Notes under the pieces: generated by a model | The model's database searches: none | Told to the model about the DNA's origin: nothing | Seen by the model: the letters and a program-made list of their open reading frames with translations, nothing else | Shown here: positions 51,928-60,757 of the stretch, in pieces | Layout: each line of letters opens with the position of its first letter | Position numbering within the stretch: the first letter of the stretch is position 1 | Made by a program: the position numbers and the translations under genes | NCBI RefSeq assembly: GCF_017565645.3 | Contig: NZ_CP086136.1 | Coordinates: forward strand, 1,440,001 to 1,504,000 | Direction: 5' to 3' | Source: Bradyrhizobium barranii subsp. barranii | GTDB lineage: Bacteria; Pseudomonadota; Alphaproteobacteria; Rhizobiales; Xanthobacteraceae | DNA length: 64,000 bases

Positions 51928-52176
51928 ATGGTTCCCGCCGCGTCCCACGCTCATCACCACGACCGCGTTCATGGCCAGTCCCATGACCATTCTCATGGCG
52001 ACGGGCATTCGCATGGGCACGACCACACCCACGCCCATGTCCATGATGCGGCCTCGCCCCATCCGGCGCAGGACGCGCCCTGGTCGATCCTGCGCATGAC
52101 CATGGCCGGCCGCCTCGCGGCCGCGCTTGCCGTCTGCGCCGTGCTCTGGGGCGTGGTCTTCCTGGCGATGAGGTGA
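51928..52176 (+). CDS. Small His-rich membrane protein, first gene of the zinc-uptake operon
   Basis: An 82-residue protein. Residues about 7-46 contain more than 15 His residues in HDHxHxH-like runs, ideal for Zn2+ binding; residues about 55-80 form one membrane helix (AGRLAAALAVCAVLWGVVFLAM). The ATG follows the Zur box by 9 bases, so the transcript may have a very short leader. It is two bases ahead of the ATPase gene. I infer a zinc-buffering or delivery role for the transporter. Confidence 0.75.
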   Translation: MVPAASHAHHHDRVHGQSHDHSHGDGHSHGHDHTHAHVHDAASPHPAQDAPWSILRMTMAGRLAAALAVCAVLWGVVFLAMR

Positions 52177-52178
52177 CC

Positions 52179-52931
52179 ATGGCGGCCGTGCACTTCCATA
52201 ATGTCACGCTCGGCTACGACCGGCATCCGGCCGTGCATCATCTCAACGGCGAGGTCGCCTCCGGTGCGCTGGTCGCCGTGATCGGCCCGAACGGCGCCGG
52301 CAAGTCGACGCTGTTGCGCGGCATCGTCGGCATCCTCCGGCCGCTCGACGGCAGCATCCATCTCGGCGGGCTCGATAGCCGCGATATCGCCTATCTGCCG
52401 CAGAGCGCGGAGATCGACCGCAGCTTCCCGATCTCGGTGTTCGACTTCGTCGGCACCGGGCTGTGGCGCGACGCGGGCCTGTTCGGGGGCATCGGCAAGG
52501 CTGCGCGGGAGAAGATCCTGCGCGCGATCGCTTCCGTCGGCCTCAACGGCTTCGAGAACCGCCCCATCGGAACGCTCTCGGGCGGGCAGATGCAGCGCAT
52601 CTTGTTCGCGCGCGTGCTGCTCCAGGACGCGCGCCTGATCGTGCTCGACGAGCCCTTCAACGCCATCGACAGCAAAACCACGGCCGATCTGCTCGCGCTG
52701 GTGAAGCACTGGCACGGCGAAGGCCGCACCGTGCTCGCCGCGCTGCACGACATGGAAATGGTGCGCAACCATTTCACCGAAACACTGGTGCTGGCGCGCG
52801 GCCCCGTGGCCTGGGGACCGACGGCGGAGGTGCTGACGCCGGAAAACCTGCTGGTCGCGATGCGGATGTGCGAGGCTTTTGACGATAGTGCCACGGCTTG
52901 CGCCGAGGACGGACACTCGCGGGCGGCGTGA
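52179..52931 (+). CDS. znuC: ZnuC-like ABC transporter ATPase
   Basis: A 250-residue ATPase starting at ATG 52179; the GTG at 52173 overlaps the previous stop. Walker A is VIGPNGAGKSTLLRG, the signature LSGGQMQRILFARVLL, Walker B LIVLDEPFNAID and the H-loop ALHDMEM. Sequence and context place it with zinc/manganese ABC importers. It energises the permease encoded just downstream. Induced in zinc shortage if the upstream box is used. Confidence 0.9.
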   Translation: MAAVHFHNVTLGYDRHPAVHHLNGEVASGALVAVIGPNGAGKSTLLRGIVGILRPLDGSIHLGGLDSRDIAYLPQSAEIDRSFPISVFDFVGTGLWRDAGLFGGIGKAAREKILRAIASVGLNGFENRPIGTLSGGQMQRILFARVLLQDARLIVLDEPFNAIDSKTTADLLALVKHWHGEGRTVLAALHDMEMVRNHFTETLVLARGPVAWGPTAEVLTPENLLVAMRMCEAFDDSATACAEDGHSRAA

Positions 52932-52937
52932 TCGCAG

Positions 52938-53807
52938 ATGATCTATGACGCGCTGATCGGCCCGTTCACCGAATTCGAGTTCATGCGGCGCGCGCTTGCC
53001 GCCGTGATCGCGCTGTCGCTGGCGGGCGCACCGATCGGCGTGTTCCTGATGCTGCGGCGGATGAGCCTCGTCGGCGATGCCATGGCGCATGCGATCCTGC
53101 CTGGAGCGGCGGTCGGCTTCCTGCTCTCCGGCCTAAATTTGTTCGCGATGACGGCCGGCGGCCTGGTTGCAGGCTTTGCCGTCGCGATCCTCGCCGGCGT
53201 GGTCGCACGCTCGACCGGGCTCAAGGAGGACGCTTCGCTTGCGACCTTCTATCTGGCGTCGCTGGCGCTGGGTGTGACCATCGTCTCGATCAAGGGCACC
53301 AATATCGACCTCCTGCACGTGCTGTTCGGCAACATCCTCGCGATGGACGACCAGACGCTGCTGGTGGTGGCCTTCAACGCCACGGTGACGCTGCTGGTGC
53401 TCGCGGTGATCTATCGCCCGCTGGTGATCGAGAGCGTCGATCCACTATTCCTGCGCACCGTCAGCCGTGCCGGCGGCCCCGCGCATCTCGCCTTCCTCGC
53501 GCTCGTCGTGATCAATCTCGTCAATGGCTTTCAGGCGCTCGGCACCTTGCTGGCGGTGGGCTTGATGATCCTGCCGGCCGGCATTGCCCGGTTCTGGTCG
53601 CGCGATCTCACGGTCATGATCTGCATCGCCGTCGTCGCTGCCGCCGTCGCGGGCTATTTGGGCCTTGTGCTGTCGTTCCAGACCCGCGTGCCGTCGGGCC
53701 CTGCGATCATTCTGGTGGCGACGGTGCTTTACATCGTCTCGGTGCTGTTCGGCCGCGTCGGCGGCATCGTCCGGCAAATGTTTCCCGGTCGGCATCTGGA
53801 AGCGTGA
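52938..53807 (+). CDS. znuB: ZnuB-like ABC transporter permease
   Basis: A 289-residue protein with about eight hydrophobic helices and the ABC-3 permease pattern (ALAAVIALSLAGAPIGVFLMLRRMSLVGDAMAHAILPGAAVGFLLSG). Its start is 6 bases after the ATPase stop and its stop overlaps the GTG in front of the binding-protein gene, so the operon is tightly packed. Zinc is the most likely substrate; manganese cannot be excluded by sequence alone. Confidence 0.9.
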   Translation: MIYDALIGPFTEFEFMRRALAAVIALSLAGAPIGVFLMLRRMSLVGDAMAHAILPGAAVGFLLSGLNLFAMTAGGLVAGFAVAILAGVVARSTGLKEDASLATFYLASLALGVTIVSIKGTNIDLLHVLFGNILAMDDQTLLVVAFNATVTLLVLAVIYRPLVIESVDPLFLRTVSRAGGPAHLAFLALVVINLVNGFQALGTLLAVGLMILPAGIARFWSRDLTVMICIAVVAAAVAGYLGLVLSFQTRVPSGPAIILVATVLYIVSVLFGRVGGIVRQMFPGRHLEA

Positions 53808-53809
53808 CG

Positions 53810-54673
53810 ATGCGGCGTCTCCTGCTTTGTGTGCTCCTGCTGATCGCCTCGCCGCTGCATGCGGCCGAGCGGCTCAATGTCGTCGCGAGCTTCTCGATCC
53901 TCGGCGATTTCGTCCGGAACGTTGGCGGCGATCGGGTCGACGTCACGACGCTGGTCGGCCCCGACAGCGACGTCCACGTCTACACGCCCGCGCCAAGCGA
54001 TGCGAAGCGGATTGCGGATGCAAAGCTCGTCATCGTCAACGGGCTCGGCCTCGAAGGCTGGCTGCCCCGTCTGGTGCAGTCGGCAGGAAGCAAGGCGCAG
54101 GTGGTCACCGTGAGTGCCGGCATCGCACCGCTGAAGCTCGGCTCGGCCGCGGATCCACATGCCTGGCAGTCCGTCCCCAACGCCAGGATCTACGTGAGCG
54201 ACATCGCCAATGCGCTGGCCGCGGCCGACCCTGACGACGCCGAGTTCTTCCGCGCCCGGGCCAACGCCTATCTGGACAAGCTCGAAGCGCTCGACCGCGA
54301 GGTGCGGGAGGCCGTGGCGAAAATTCCGCCGGAGCGGCGCAAGGTGATCTCCACCCACGACGCCTTCGGCTATTTCGCCGCCGAATACGGTGTCCAGTTC
54401 GTGGCCCCCTTGGGGGTCTCCACGGAGACCGAGCCCAGCGCGCGGGACATCGCCGCCATCATCGGCCAGATCAAGACCCAAAAGATCCCGGCTGTGTTCC
54501 TGGAAAACATCAGTGATGACCGGCTGATCCGGCGGATTGCGGCCGAGACCGGGTCCAAGGTCGGCGGGACCCTGATTTCGGACGGTTTGACCGGCGAAAA
54601 GGGGCTTGCACCCACTTACATTGATATGGTCAGGCACAATATAAAGGCCCTGACCAGCGCGCTTGACCACTAG
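53810..54673 (+). CDS. znuA: ZnuA-like zinc-binding periplasmic protein
   Basis: A 287-residue protein with signal peptide MRRLLLCVLLLIASPLHAAE. The cluster A-I metal ligands can be read as His in DVHVYTPAPSD, His in ADPHAWQSV, His in ISTHDAFGYFAAEYG and Asp in LISDGLTG. The His-rich loop found in many ZnuA proteins is missing, like AztC-type proteins; the small His-rich protein upstream may take its place. It delivers metal to the ZnuBC permease. Confidence 0.9.
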   Translation: MRRLLLCVLLLIASPLHAAERLNVVASFSILGDFVRNVGGDRVDVTTLVGPDSDVHVYTPAPSDAKRIADAKLVIVNGLGLEGWLPRLVQSAGSKAQVVTVSAGIAPLKLGSAADPHAWQSVPNARIYVSDIANALAAADPDDAEFFRARANAYLDKLEALDREVREAVAKIPPERRKVISTHDAFGYFAAEYGVQFVAPLGVSTETEPSARDIAAIIGQIKTQKIPAVFLENISDDRLIRRIAAETGSKVGGTLISDGLTGEKGLAPTYIDMVRHNIKALTSALDH

Positions 54674-54727
54674 GGCAGGGGGCCACCCCGCCTCGCGTCG
54701 CGCGGAAAAGCCCGACCCGGAGTTGCT

Positions 54728-55771
54728 ATGTCTGAAGCGTCCCAAAAAATTCCCGTGACCGTGCTGACCGGCTATCTCGGCGCCGGCAAGACCACGCTGC
54801 TGAACCGCATCCTGTCGGAAAACCACGGCAAGAAATACGCCGTCATCGTCAACGAATTCGGCGAGATCGGCATCGACAACGACCTCATCATCGGCGCCGA
54901 TGAGGAAGTGTTCGAGATGAACAACGGCTGCATCTGCTGCACCGTGCGCGGCGACCTCGTGCGCATCATGGACGGCCTGATGAAGCGCAAGGGCAAGTTC
55001 GACGCCATCATCGTCGAGACCACCGGCCTTGCCGATCCCGCGCCTGTCGCCCAGACCTTCTTCGTCGACGAGGACGTGCAGAAGAACGCGCGGCTCGACG
55101 CCGTCGTCACGGTCGCCGACGCCAAATGGCTGTCCGACCGGCTCAAGGATGCACCCGAGGCCAAGAACCAGATCGCGTTCGCCGACGTCATCGTGCTGAA
55201 CAAGACCGATCTCGTCACCAAGCCGGAGCTTGCCGAGGTCGAGGCCCGCATCCGCGCCATCAACCCCTATGCCAAGCTACATCGCACCGAGCGCTGCTCG
55301 GTCGCCCTGGCGGACGTGCTGGATCGCGGCGCCTTCGACCTCGACCGCATCCTCGACATCGAGCCGGATTTCCTGGAGGCCGATGATCATGACCACGACC
55401 ATGATCATCACCATCATGGCCACGACCATCACCACCATGATCACGGCCACGGCCTGAAGCACTATCACGACGAGGACATGCAGTCGCTGTCGCTCAAGAC
55501 CGACAAGCCGCTCGATCCGAACGTGTTCATGCCCTGGCTCCAGAACCTGGTGCAGGTGGAGGGCGGCAAGATCCTGCGCTCCAAGGGCATCCTCGCCTTC
55601 CACGACGATGATGACCGCTATGTCTTCCAGGGCGTCCACATGATGCTGGAGGGCAACCACCAGCGGAAGTGGAAGGACGGCGAGCCGCGCGAGAGCCGCC
55701 TCGTCTTCATCGGTCGCGAATTGCCGGAAAAGGCCATTCGCGAGGGCTTTGAGAGCTGCATCGTCTCGTGA
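54728..55771 (+). CDS. COG0523 (CobW/ZigA-like) metal GTPase with His-rich loop
   Basis: A 347-residue P-loop GTPase. Walker A is LTGYLGAGKTTLLNR, the CxCC metal motif is NNGCICCTVRGD (Cys68, 70, 71) and NKTDL is the guanine-specificity motif. A His/Asp-rich insert at about residues 217-245 binds zinc. The C-terminal CobW_C domain is complete. Such proteins act as metal chaperones or insertases in zinc limitation. It follows znuA by 54 bases and is likely in the same Zur-controlled group. Confidence 0.92.
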   Translation: MSEASQKIPVTVLTGYLGAGKTTLLNRILSENHGKKYAVIVNEFGEIGIDNDLIIGADEEVFEMNNGCICCTVRGDLVRIMDGLMKRKGKFDAIIVETTGLADPAPVAQTFFVDEDVQKNARLDAVVTVADAKWLSDRLKDAPEAKNQIAFADVIVLNKTDLVTKPELAEVEARIRAINPYAKLHRTERCSVALADVLDRGAFDLDRILDIEPDFLEADDHDHDHDHHHHGHDHHHHDHGHGLKHYHDEDMQSLSLKTDKPLDPNVFMPWLQNLVQVEGGKILRSKGILAFHDDDDRYVFQGVHMMLEGNHQRKWKDGEPRESRLVFIGRELPEKAIREGFESCIVS

Positions 55772-56790
55772 TGAAAGAGTTTACGCCGGCCCCCGATTCC
55801 GCCTCGATCGTCTCCGTCACCGATCGCGTCAAGCCTGTTACGCTCGGGATGGGCGTGACCTCGGTGTATTTCCTTGGGCCCCGCGCCGCCTTCGTCGGCG
55901 GCGAGGAGAATGTCGCGTTCGTCGACGCCAAGGGCGAGATCACGACGGTCGCCGTGCATAGTAGCGGCATTCTGTCGACCGCCTCCGATGGCAAGCGCCT
56001 CGTCATGGGCGGCGACGACGGCAAGGTCGTGTCGCTCGACGCCAAGGGTGAGGTGGCGCTGCTCGCGACCGACCCCAAGCGGCGCTGGATCGACGCGGTG
56101 GCGCTGCATCCCGACGGTGCCTATGCCTGGTCGGCCGGCAAGACGGCCACCGTCAAGAGCGGCAAGGCCGAGGAGAAGTCGCTCGAGGTGCCCTCGACCG
56201 TCGGCGGTCTCGCCTTCGCGCCAAAGGGCCTGCGGCTCGCGATCGCGCATTACAACGGCGCGACGCTGTGGTTTCCGAACATGGAAGGATCGGCCGAATT
56301 CCTGCCATGGGCCGGCTCCCATCTCGGCGTCACCTTCAGCCCGGACAACAAGTTCCTGGTGACCACGATGCACGAGGCGGCGCTGCACGGCTGGCGGCTT
56401 GCCGACAACAGGCACATGCGCATGACCGGCTATCCCGGCCGCGTCCGTTCGATGTCCTGGAGCGCGGGCGGCAAAGGGTTGGCGACTTCGGGTGCCGACA
56501 CAGTCATCATCTGGCCGTTCGGCAGCAAGGACGGCCCGATGGGCAAGGAGCCCGCGATGCTCGCGCCGCTGCAGGCGCGCGTGTCGGTGGTCGCCTGCCA
56601 TCCCAAGAACGACATCCTCGCCGCCGGTTACAGCGATGGCACCGTGCTGATGGTGCGGCTCGAGGACGGCGCCGAGATCCTCGTTCGCCGCAATGGCACG
56701 CCTCCGGTCGCCGCGATTGCCTGGAACGCCAAGGGCACGCTGCTGGCCTTCGCCGACGAAAATGGGGACGGCGGTCTACTGGAGCTATGA
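55771..56790 (+). CDS. WD40/beta-propeller protein linked to the COG0523 GTPase
   Basis: A 339-residue protein starting on the previous stop (TGATG at 55769-55773), so translation is coupled. It has WD-like repeats ending in positions such as GGDDGKVVSLD, AAGYSDGTVLMVRLEDG and ATSGADTVIIWPFGS, enough for a six- or seven-bladed propeller. No signal peptide is evident. Its pairing with the GTPase suggests an adaptor or metal client. AztD, the beta-propeller zinc chaperone of some alphaproteobacteria, is a distant parallel, but the relationship is uncertain. Confidence 0.82.
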   Translation: MKEFTPAPDSASIVSVTDRVKPVTLGMGVTSVYFLGPRAAFVGGEENVAFVDAKGEITTVAVHSSGILSTASDGKRLVMGGDDGKVVSLDAKGEVALLATDPKRRWIDAVALHPDGAYAWSAGKTATVKSGKAEEKSLEVPSTVGGLAFAPKGLRLAIAHYNGATLWFPNMEGSAEFLPWAGSHLGVTFSPDNKFLVTTMHEAALHGWRLADNRHMRMTGYPGRVRSMSWSAGGKGLATSGADTVIIWPFGSKDGPMGKEPAMLAPLQARVSVVACHPKNDILAAGYSDGTVLMVRLEDGAEILVRRNGTPPVAAIAWNAKGTLLAFADENGDGGLLEL

Positions 56791-56815
56791 GGCCGACTAT
56801 CCACAGCCTCTCCCT

Positions 56816-56847
56816 GTTATGTTATTTTTGTTATCGTGTAACATAAC
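56816..56847 (+). promoter_or_regulatory. Zur-box-like site upstream of the first giant exoprotein gene
   Basis: GTTATCGTGTAAC (56830-56842) has the same GTTA-N5-TAAC pattern as the site at 51906. An outer inverted pair, GTTATGTTAT (56816-56825) and GTAACATAAC (56838-56847), surrounds it. It lies 44 bases before the proposed GTG start. Confidence 0.65.
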
Positions 56848-56890
56848 CGACAAGCAGCCTCTGTAGGGTCGCAGATGTAGAGAGCACGGC

Positions 56891-59800
56891 GTGCAATTTC
56901 GAATTGCTGCCGCGCGATCGAATGTGCCTGGCGCCGGTTTGTCCGGGGCCAGTGTGCATTTCGAATCCTCGCATCAACACGCGCCACCGCAGGGAATTCA
57001 GATGCCCGTCATCCCCGATCTTCCGACCATCACCAGCATCACAGCGACCGATCCGACCCAGACCGACGCCGGAACGGTGCACTACACCGTCACGTTCTCG
57101 AAGCCTGTTCTTGGCGTCACGATTGATCAGTTCAGCCTTGCAACGAGTGGCAGCATCGGCGGCGCGGGCATCACCGACGTGACACCGGTCGCCGGCAGCA
57201 ACCTTTCGAGCTATACGGTCACGGTGAATACCGGATTCGGCTCCGGCTCGGTGGCGCTCCAGTTCACGGGAAGCAACGTCCACGATACCAATGGTTACTA
57301 TGTCGGACCGTACCGATCCGAATCGAAGCTGACCGTAAACAGCCCGACGTCCTTCGCGATCGGCGACGTCAACGGAGACGGGAAGCTGGACGTCGTGATG
57401 GGGACAAACTTTTTCATCAACCCGAGCTACGTCAGCGTGGCGCTGAACGACGGCACCGGTCACTTCTCCTCAGCCTCGAACACCTCGAGCCCAGGCCTAT
57501 TGCCCTTGCTGGCGCTTGCCGATCTGAATGGCGACGGCAAGCTGGACATCGCACAGGTCACCCTCGACGGTACCGTGACTGTTCGTCTCGGCAACGGTAA
57601 CGGCACGTTCGGGGCCAACACGAGCTATTCCGCCGGCAGCGGCGTCTATCAAACACCTAAAGTGATCGACGTGACCGGCGATGGCGTGCTCGACATCGTC
57701 GTCGGCAGCACGGTCCTGCCAGGAAATGGCAACGGTACGTTTGGGACTGCCATCACCACGAATCTCGGCGTCGGCTCCATCGCCTATGGCGACTTCAATA
57801 GAGACGGCAAGCTCGACCTCGTGACGAGGAATTCGACCAATCTGGCAATAGCGCTGAGCTTCGGCAATGGTGACGGCACGTTCCAGGCTCCGTCGTCCCC
57901 GGTCGGGACGGCGACATCTGTCCTCACCGGCGATTTCAACGGTGACGGCAAGCTCGACATGGCGGCCGTCAGCAGCGCCACAATCTCGATCCTGCTCGGC
58001 AACGGCGACGGCACTTTCACCTCGTCCGGGACGACTCTTCAGGCGGCGGGTACGATCGGATCCGGCGCGGTCGCCGACATCAACGGCGATGGCGTGGCTG
58101 ATCTCGTGGTCGTCGGAACCAACAACACGCTCTCGACCTTCTTCGGTCACGGCGACGGCACGTTCGGGCAAGTGAGGATCTCGCCGCTCGACAAGACCGC
58201 CGGGCAGATCGGCGCTGGTGACCTGAACGGCGACGGCAAGGCCGACGTTCTGATCGGATATCAATTCGGCACCAATCCTTTCACTCAAAGTTCGGGCACC
58301 GATATCCTGCTGACCGGTTCATCCAGCGAGACGGGACCGGCGTACACGATCGTACGGACGTCGCCGGCTCTGACCATCACCGACGGGGACGTCACCCTCG
58401 GCGCCGACGGCAACAATTACATCAACGCGGCGCATTTCCATGGTGGGGCGACGACGTTGGCCGGCACCGGCAATGCCGGCGACACCATCTCGGTCACCGA
58501 CGCCATGACTCACGCAGTCGTCGGCACGGCCAAGGTCGGCCAGAACGGCACGTGGAGCCTCGGCGTGTCCGGCCTGCAGGACGGCACCACTTACAGCTAT
58601 GTCGCGGCTGCGACCGACTCCCACGGCAACAGCAGCGTCGGCCCGGCGTTCACCTTCACGGTCGATGCGACCGCATCGCTCGGGATCACGGGCATCAATT
58701 TGTCGGCCGACTCGTCGGTGTCAAACCCGAAGGTCACCCTGCAGGGGACGACCGACGTGCCGGCGCAGGTGACCGTCTCGATCGGAGGGACCGACGTGAT
58801 CGTCTCCAGCGCGACCGGATCGTGGCAGTTCAATAGCCAGGTCGTGCCATACGGAATGACGACGATCGTGGCTAGATTCTCGGATGCCGCAGGCAATGTC
58901 GGCGCCTCGCCGACCTATACGCTCATCAGGGGCAACTATACGCTTGTCTCCAGCACGCAGCTCGCCAACGCGGTGGTTGTCGACAGTTTCTTCACCGTGG
59001 ATTCCAACGCCGCGGAGACCGGCGCGATCGTTCTCTCTGGCGCGGGCGAAATCGTCCGCGGGACCTCGACCGGGGCAACGATATACAATGGTGGGAGCCA
59101 AGGGCTCGAATACGGCACGGCGACCGGGACCCTGGTGCAGGCTGGCGCCACTCAGCTCGTGAGCTTCCAGGGGACCGCCAAGGACACGGTGCTTTATGGC
59201 ACGCAAACGGTCGGCAACACGGCGATCCACACCACGATCAAGTCGGGCGGACTCCAGAACATCTACGTCAACGGCAGCACCTACGGCACCGTCATCGAGG
59301 CTCTTGGCACCCAAAGCACGGCCGGCGCCGACCACGATGCGACTGTCTTCGGTACGCAATATGTGACGGGCAGCAGCGCGAATGCCACGATCGGCTCGGG
59401 TGGCAATCAATACGATTACGGCACGGCAACCGGTGCGCTGGTCCAGAGCGGCGGCTCCCAACACGTCTATCAGGGCGGCAGTGCCAGCGGCACCACCGTT
59501 GCTGCGGGCGGCTATCAGGACGTCTACCAGGGGACGGCCACCAACACCGTGCTCGCCGGCAATCAGCAGGTGCTTGCCGGTGGCCAGGCTGCCCGCACCG
59601 TCATCAATGCCGGCGGGCGGCAATATGTCGGCTCCGGTGGCGCGACCACCAATACGACCATCGCGACCGGCGGCTTCCAGTATGTCGACGCCGGCGCCAC
59701 CGACAGCGGTGCGACCATCGCTGGTGGCCGGCAGTACATCGTCGGCTCGTCGACGAGCGCGACCGTTGGCGCAGGCGGCGTTCAGTACGACTACGGGACG

Positions 59801-60544
59801 TCTACCGCGGCTCTCGTCGAGAGCGGCGGCATTCAGCATGTCTATCAGGGCGGCAGTGCCGATGGCACGACCGTTGCAGCGGGCGGCTATCAGGACGTTT
59901 TCCAGGGGACAGTCACCAACACCGTGCTCGACGGTGAGCAGCAGGTGCTCACAGACGGCCATGCCGCCGGCACCGTCATCAATGCCGGCGGGCGGCAATA
60001 TGTCGGTTCGGGCGGTGCAACCACCGCCACGACCATCGAAACCGGGGGCTTCCAATATGTGGACTCCGGTGCCACCGACGGCAGTGCCGCGATCAGCGGC
60101 GGCTACCAGTTCGTGACGGGCACGGCGACCGGCGCGACCGTCAGCGGCGGCGGCGAGCAGGATGTCGGCGCAACCGGCATGGCTGCGAATACGCATCTCG
60201 ACGGCGGCAGCGAGCATGTCTACGCCGGCGGCCTGCTCCAGAACGTCGATTTCGGTGGCTCGAACGGCGCAACACTGGTGCTCGACGCGCCGACGGGCCT
60301 GTCTGGCGCGATCGCCAATTTCGGCGCTGACGACACCATCGACTTCCGCAACACGGTGGTCAGTAGTGTCGATGTCGACAGCGCGAACAATCTGACGGTC
60401 ACGACCGACGGCGGCCAGAGCTACTCCTGGGCGCTGCTGGCGCAGTACGCAGCTTCGTCCTTCCTGCTCGCGGCCGACGGCAACGGCGGAACGATGCTGA
60501 GCTATGTGCCGCCACAGCAGACCTTGCTCGCGGCCGCTCACTAA
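56891..60544 (+). CDS. Giant FG-GAP/Ig/AIDA-repeat exoprotein (paralogue A)
   Basis: A 1217-residue acidic protein with no Sec signal. In order: an Ig-like N-terminal domain (about 50-145), seven FG-GAP/VCBS repeats with Ca2+-binding D-x-NGDGKxD loops (about 150-470), a second Ig-like domain (about 490-650), and about twenty AIDA-type strand-loop-strand repeats of 18-20 residues (GGxQxVxxGG, about 700-1115). A conserved C-terminal part follows (ANFGADDTIDFRNT, NNLTVTTDGGQSYSWALL). The GTG start is preferred because the leader is conserved in frame in paralogue B with synonymous changes; ATG 57001 is the alternative. Likely a surface or type I-secreted adhesin. Upstream Zur-like box. Confidence 0.82.
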   Translation: MQFRIAAARSNVPGAGLSGASVHFESSHQHAPPQGIQMPVIPDLPTITSITATDPTQTDAGTVHYTVTFSKPVLGVTIDQFSLATSGSIGGAGITDVTPVAGSNLSSYTVTVNTGFGSGSVALQFTGSNVHDTNGYYVGPYRSESKLTVNSPTSFAIGDVNGDGKLDVVMGTNFFINPSYVSVALNDGTGHFSSASNTSSPGLLPLLALADLNGDGKLDIAQVTLDGTVTVRLGNGNGTFGANTSYSAGSGVYQTPKVIDVTGDGVLDIVVGSTVLPGNGNGTFGTAITTNLGVGSIAYGDFNRDGKLDLVTRNSTNLAIALSFGNGDGTFQAPSSPVGTATSVLTGDFNGDGKLDMAAVSSATISILLGNGDGTFTSSGTTLQAAGTIGSGAVADINGDGVADLVVVGTNNTLSTFFGHGDGTFGQVRISPLDKTAGQIGAGDLNGDGKADVLIGYQFGTNPFTQSSGTDILLTGSSSETGPAYTIVRTSPALTITDGDVTLGADGNNYINAAHFHGGATTLAGTGNAGDTISVTDAMTHAVVGTAKVGQNGTWSLGVSGLQDGTTYSYVAAATDSHGNSSVGPAFTFTVDATASLGITGINLSADSSVSNPKVTLQGTTDVPAQVTVSIGGTDVIVSSATGSWQFNSQVVPYGMTTIVARFSDAAGNVGASPTYTLIRGNYTLVSSTQLANAVVVDSFFTVDSNAAETGAIVLSGAGEIVRGTSTGATIYNGGSQGLEYGTATGTLVQAGATQLVSFQGTAKDTVLYGTQTVGNTAIHTTIKSGGLQNIYVNGSTYGTVIEALGTQSTAGADHDATVFGTQYVTGSSANATIGSGGNQYDYGTATGALVQSGGSQHVYQGGSASGTTVAAGGYQDVYQGTATNTVLAGNQQVLAGGQAARTVINAGGRQYVGSGGATTNTTIATGGFQYVDAGATDSGATIAGGRQYIVGSSTSATVGAGGVQYDYGTSTAALVESGGIQHVYQGGSADGTTVAAGGYQDVFQGTVTNTVLDGEQQVLTDGHAAGTVINAGGRQYVGSGGATTATTIETGGFQYVDSGATDGSAAISGGYQFVTGTATGATVSGGGEQDVGATGMAANTHLDGGSEHVYAGGLLQNVDFGGSNGATLVLDAPTGLSGAIANFGADDTIDFRNTVVSSVDVDSANNLTVTTDGGQSYSWALLAQYAASSFLLAADGNGGTMLSYVPPQQTLLAAAH
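59402..60100 (+). repeat. 375-bp tandem duplication within the AIDA-repeat region of paralogue A
   Basis: Two in-frame copies, 59402-59776 and from 59777, each coding for about 125 residues that begin N/VQYDYGT and pass through QHVYQGGSA, TTVAAGGYQDV, NAGGRQYVGSGGATT and GGFQYVD. Paralogue B carries one copy. Each contains about six AIDA-type units. Confidence 0.85.
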
Positions 60545-60564
60545 GGCAGGCAAAACCAAGACGG

Positions 60565-60597
60565 ACGGGCATTGGCTTCCATAGCGCCGATGCCCGT
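60565..60597 (+). terminator. Possible terminator of paralogue A
   Basis: ACGGGCATTGGC pairs with GCCGATGCCCGT (11 of 12), 20 bases after the stop, but only a weak T stretch follows. Confidence 0.45.
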
Positions 60598-60681
60598 TCA
60601 AATTGACCGCGGCGCAACTCTCGCATGGATCGTCTGTCGATCTTGCGAGGGACCGGTTTCTGCGAGGCACAGGCTCCCTGC

Positions 60682-60714
60682 GTTATGTTGTTTATCGTTA
60701 ATGTGTAACATAAC
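60682..60714 (+). promoter_or_regulatory. Zur-box-like site upstream of the second giant exoprotein gene
   Basis: GTTAATGTGTAAC (60697-60709) followed by ATAAC, with GTTATG (60682-60687) facing CATAAC (60709-60714). The next 45 bases, up to the GTG, are almost identical to those upstream of paralogue A. Confidence 0.62.
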
Positions 60715-60757
60715 CGACAAGCAGTCCCTGTAGGGTCGCAGATGTAGAGAGCACGGC

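Noticed and set aside
56955..56980. tRNA T-loop-like TTCGAATCC, also present near 60828
   Set aside because: No cloverleaf or acceptor stem around it; it is part of the conserved leader of both exoprotein genes.
59402..60200. CRISPR-like array in the repeat region
   Set aside because: The repeats are in-frame protein repeats of variable length with no constant direct repeat or unique spacers.
58721..60670. Minus-strand frame of 649 codons opposite paralogue A
   Set aside because: It mirrors the AIDA repeats and extends past the gene end; no start signal or domain.
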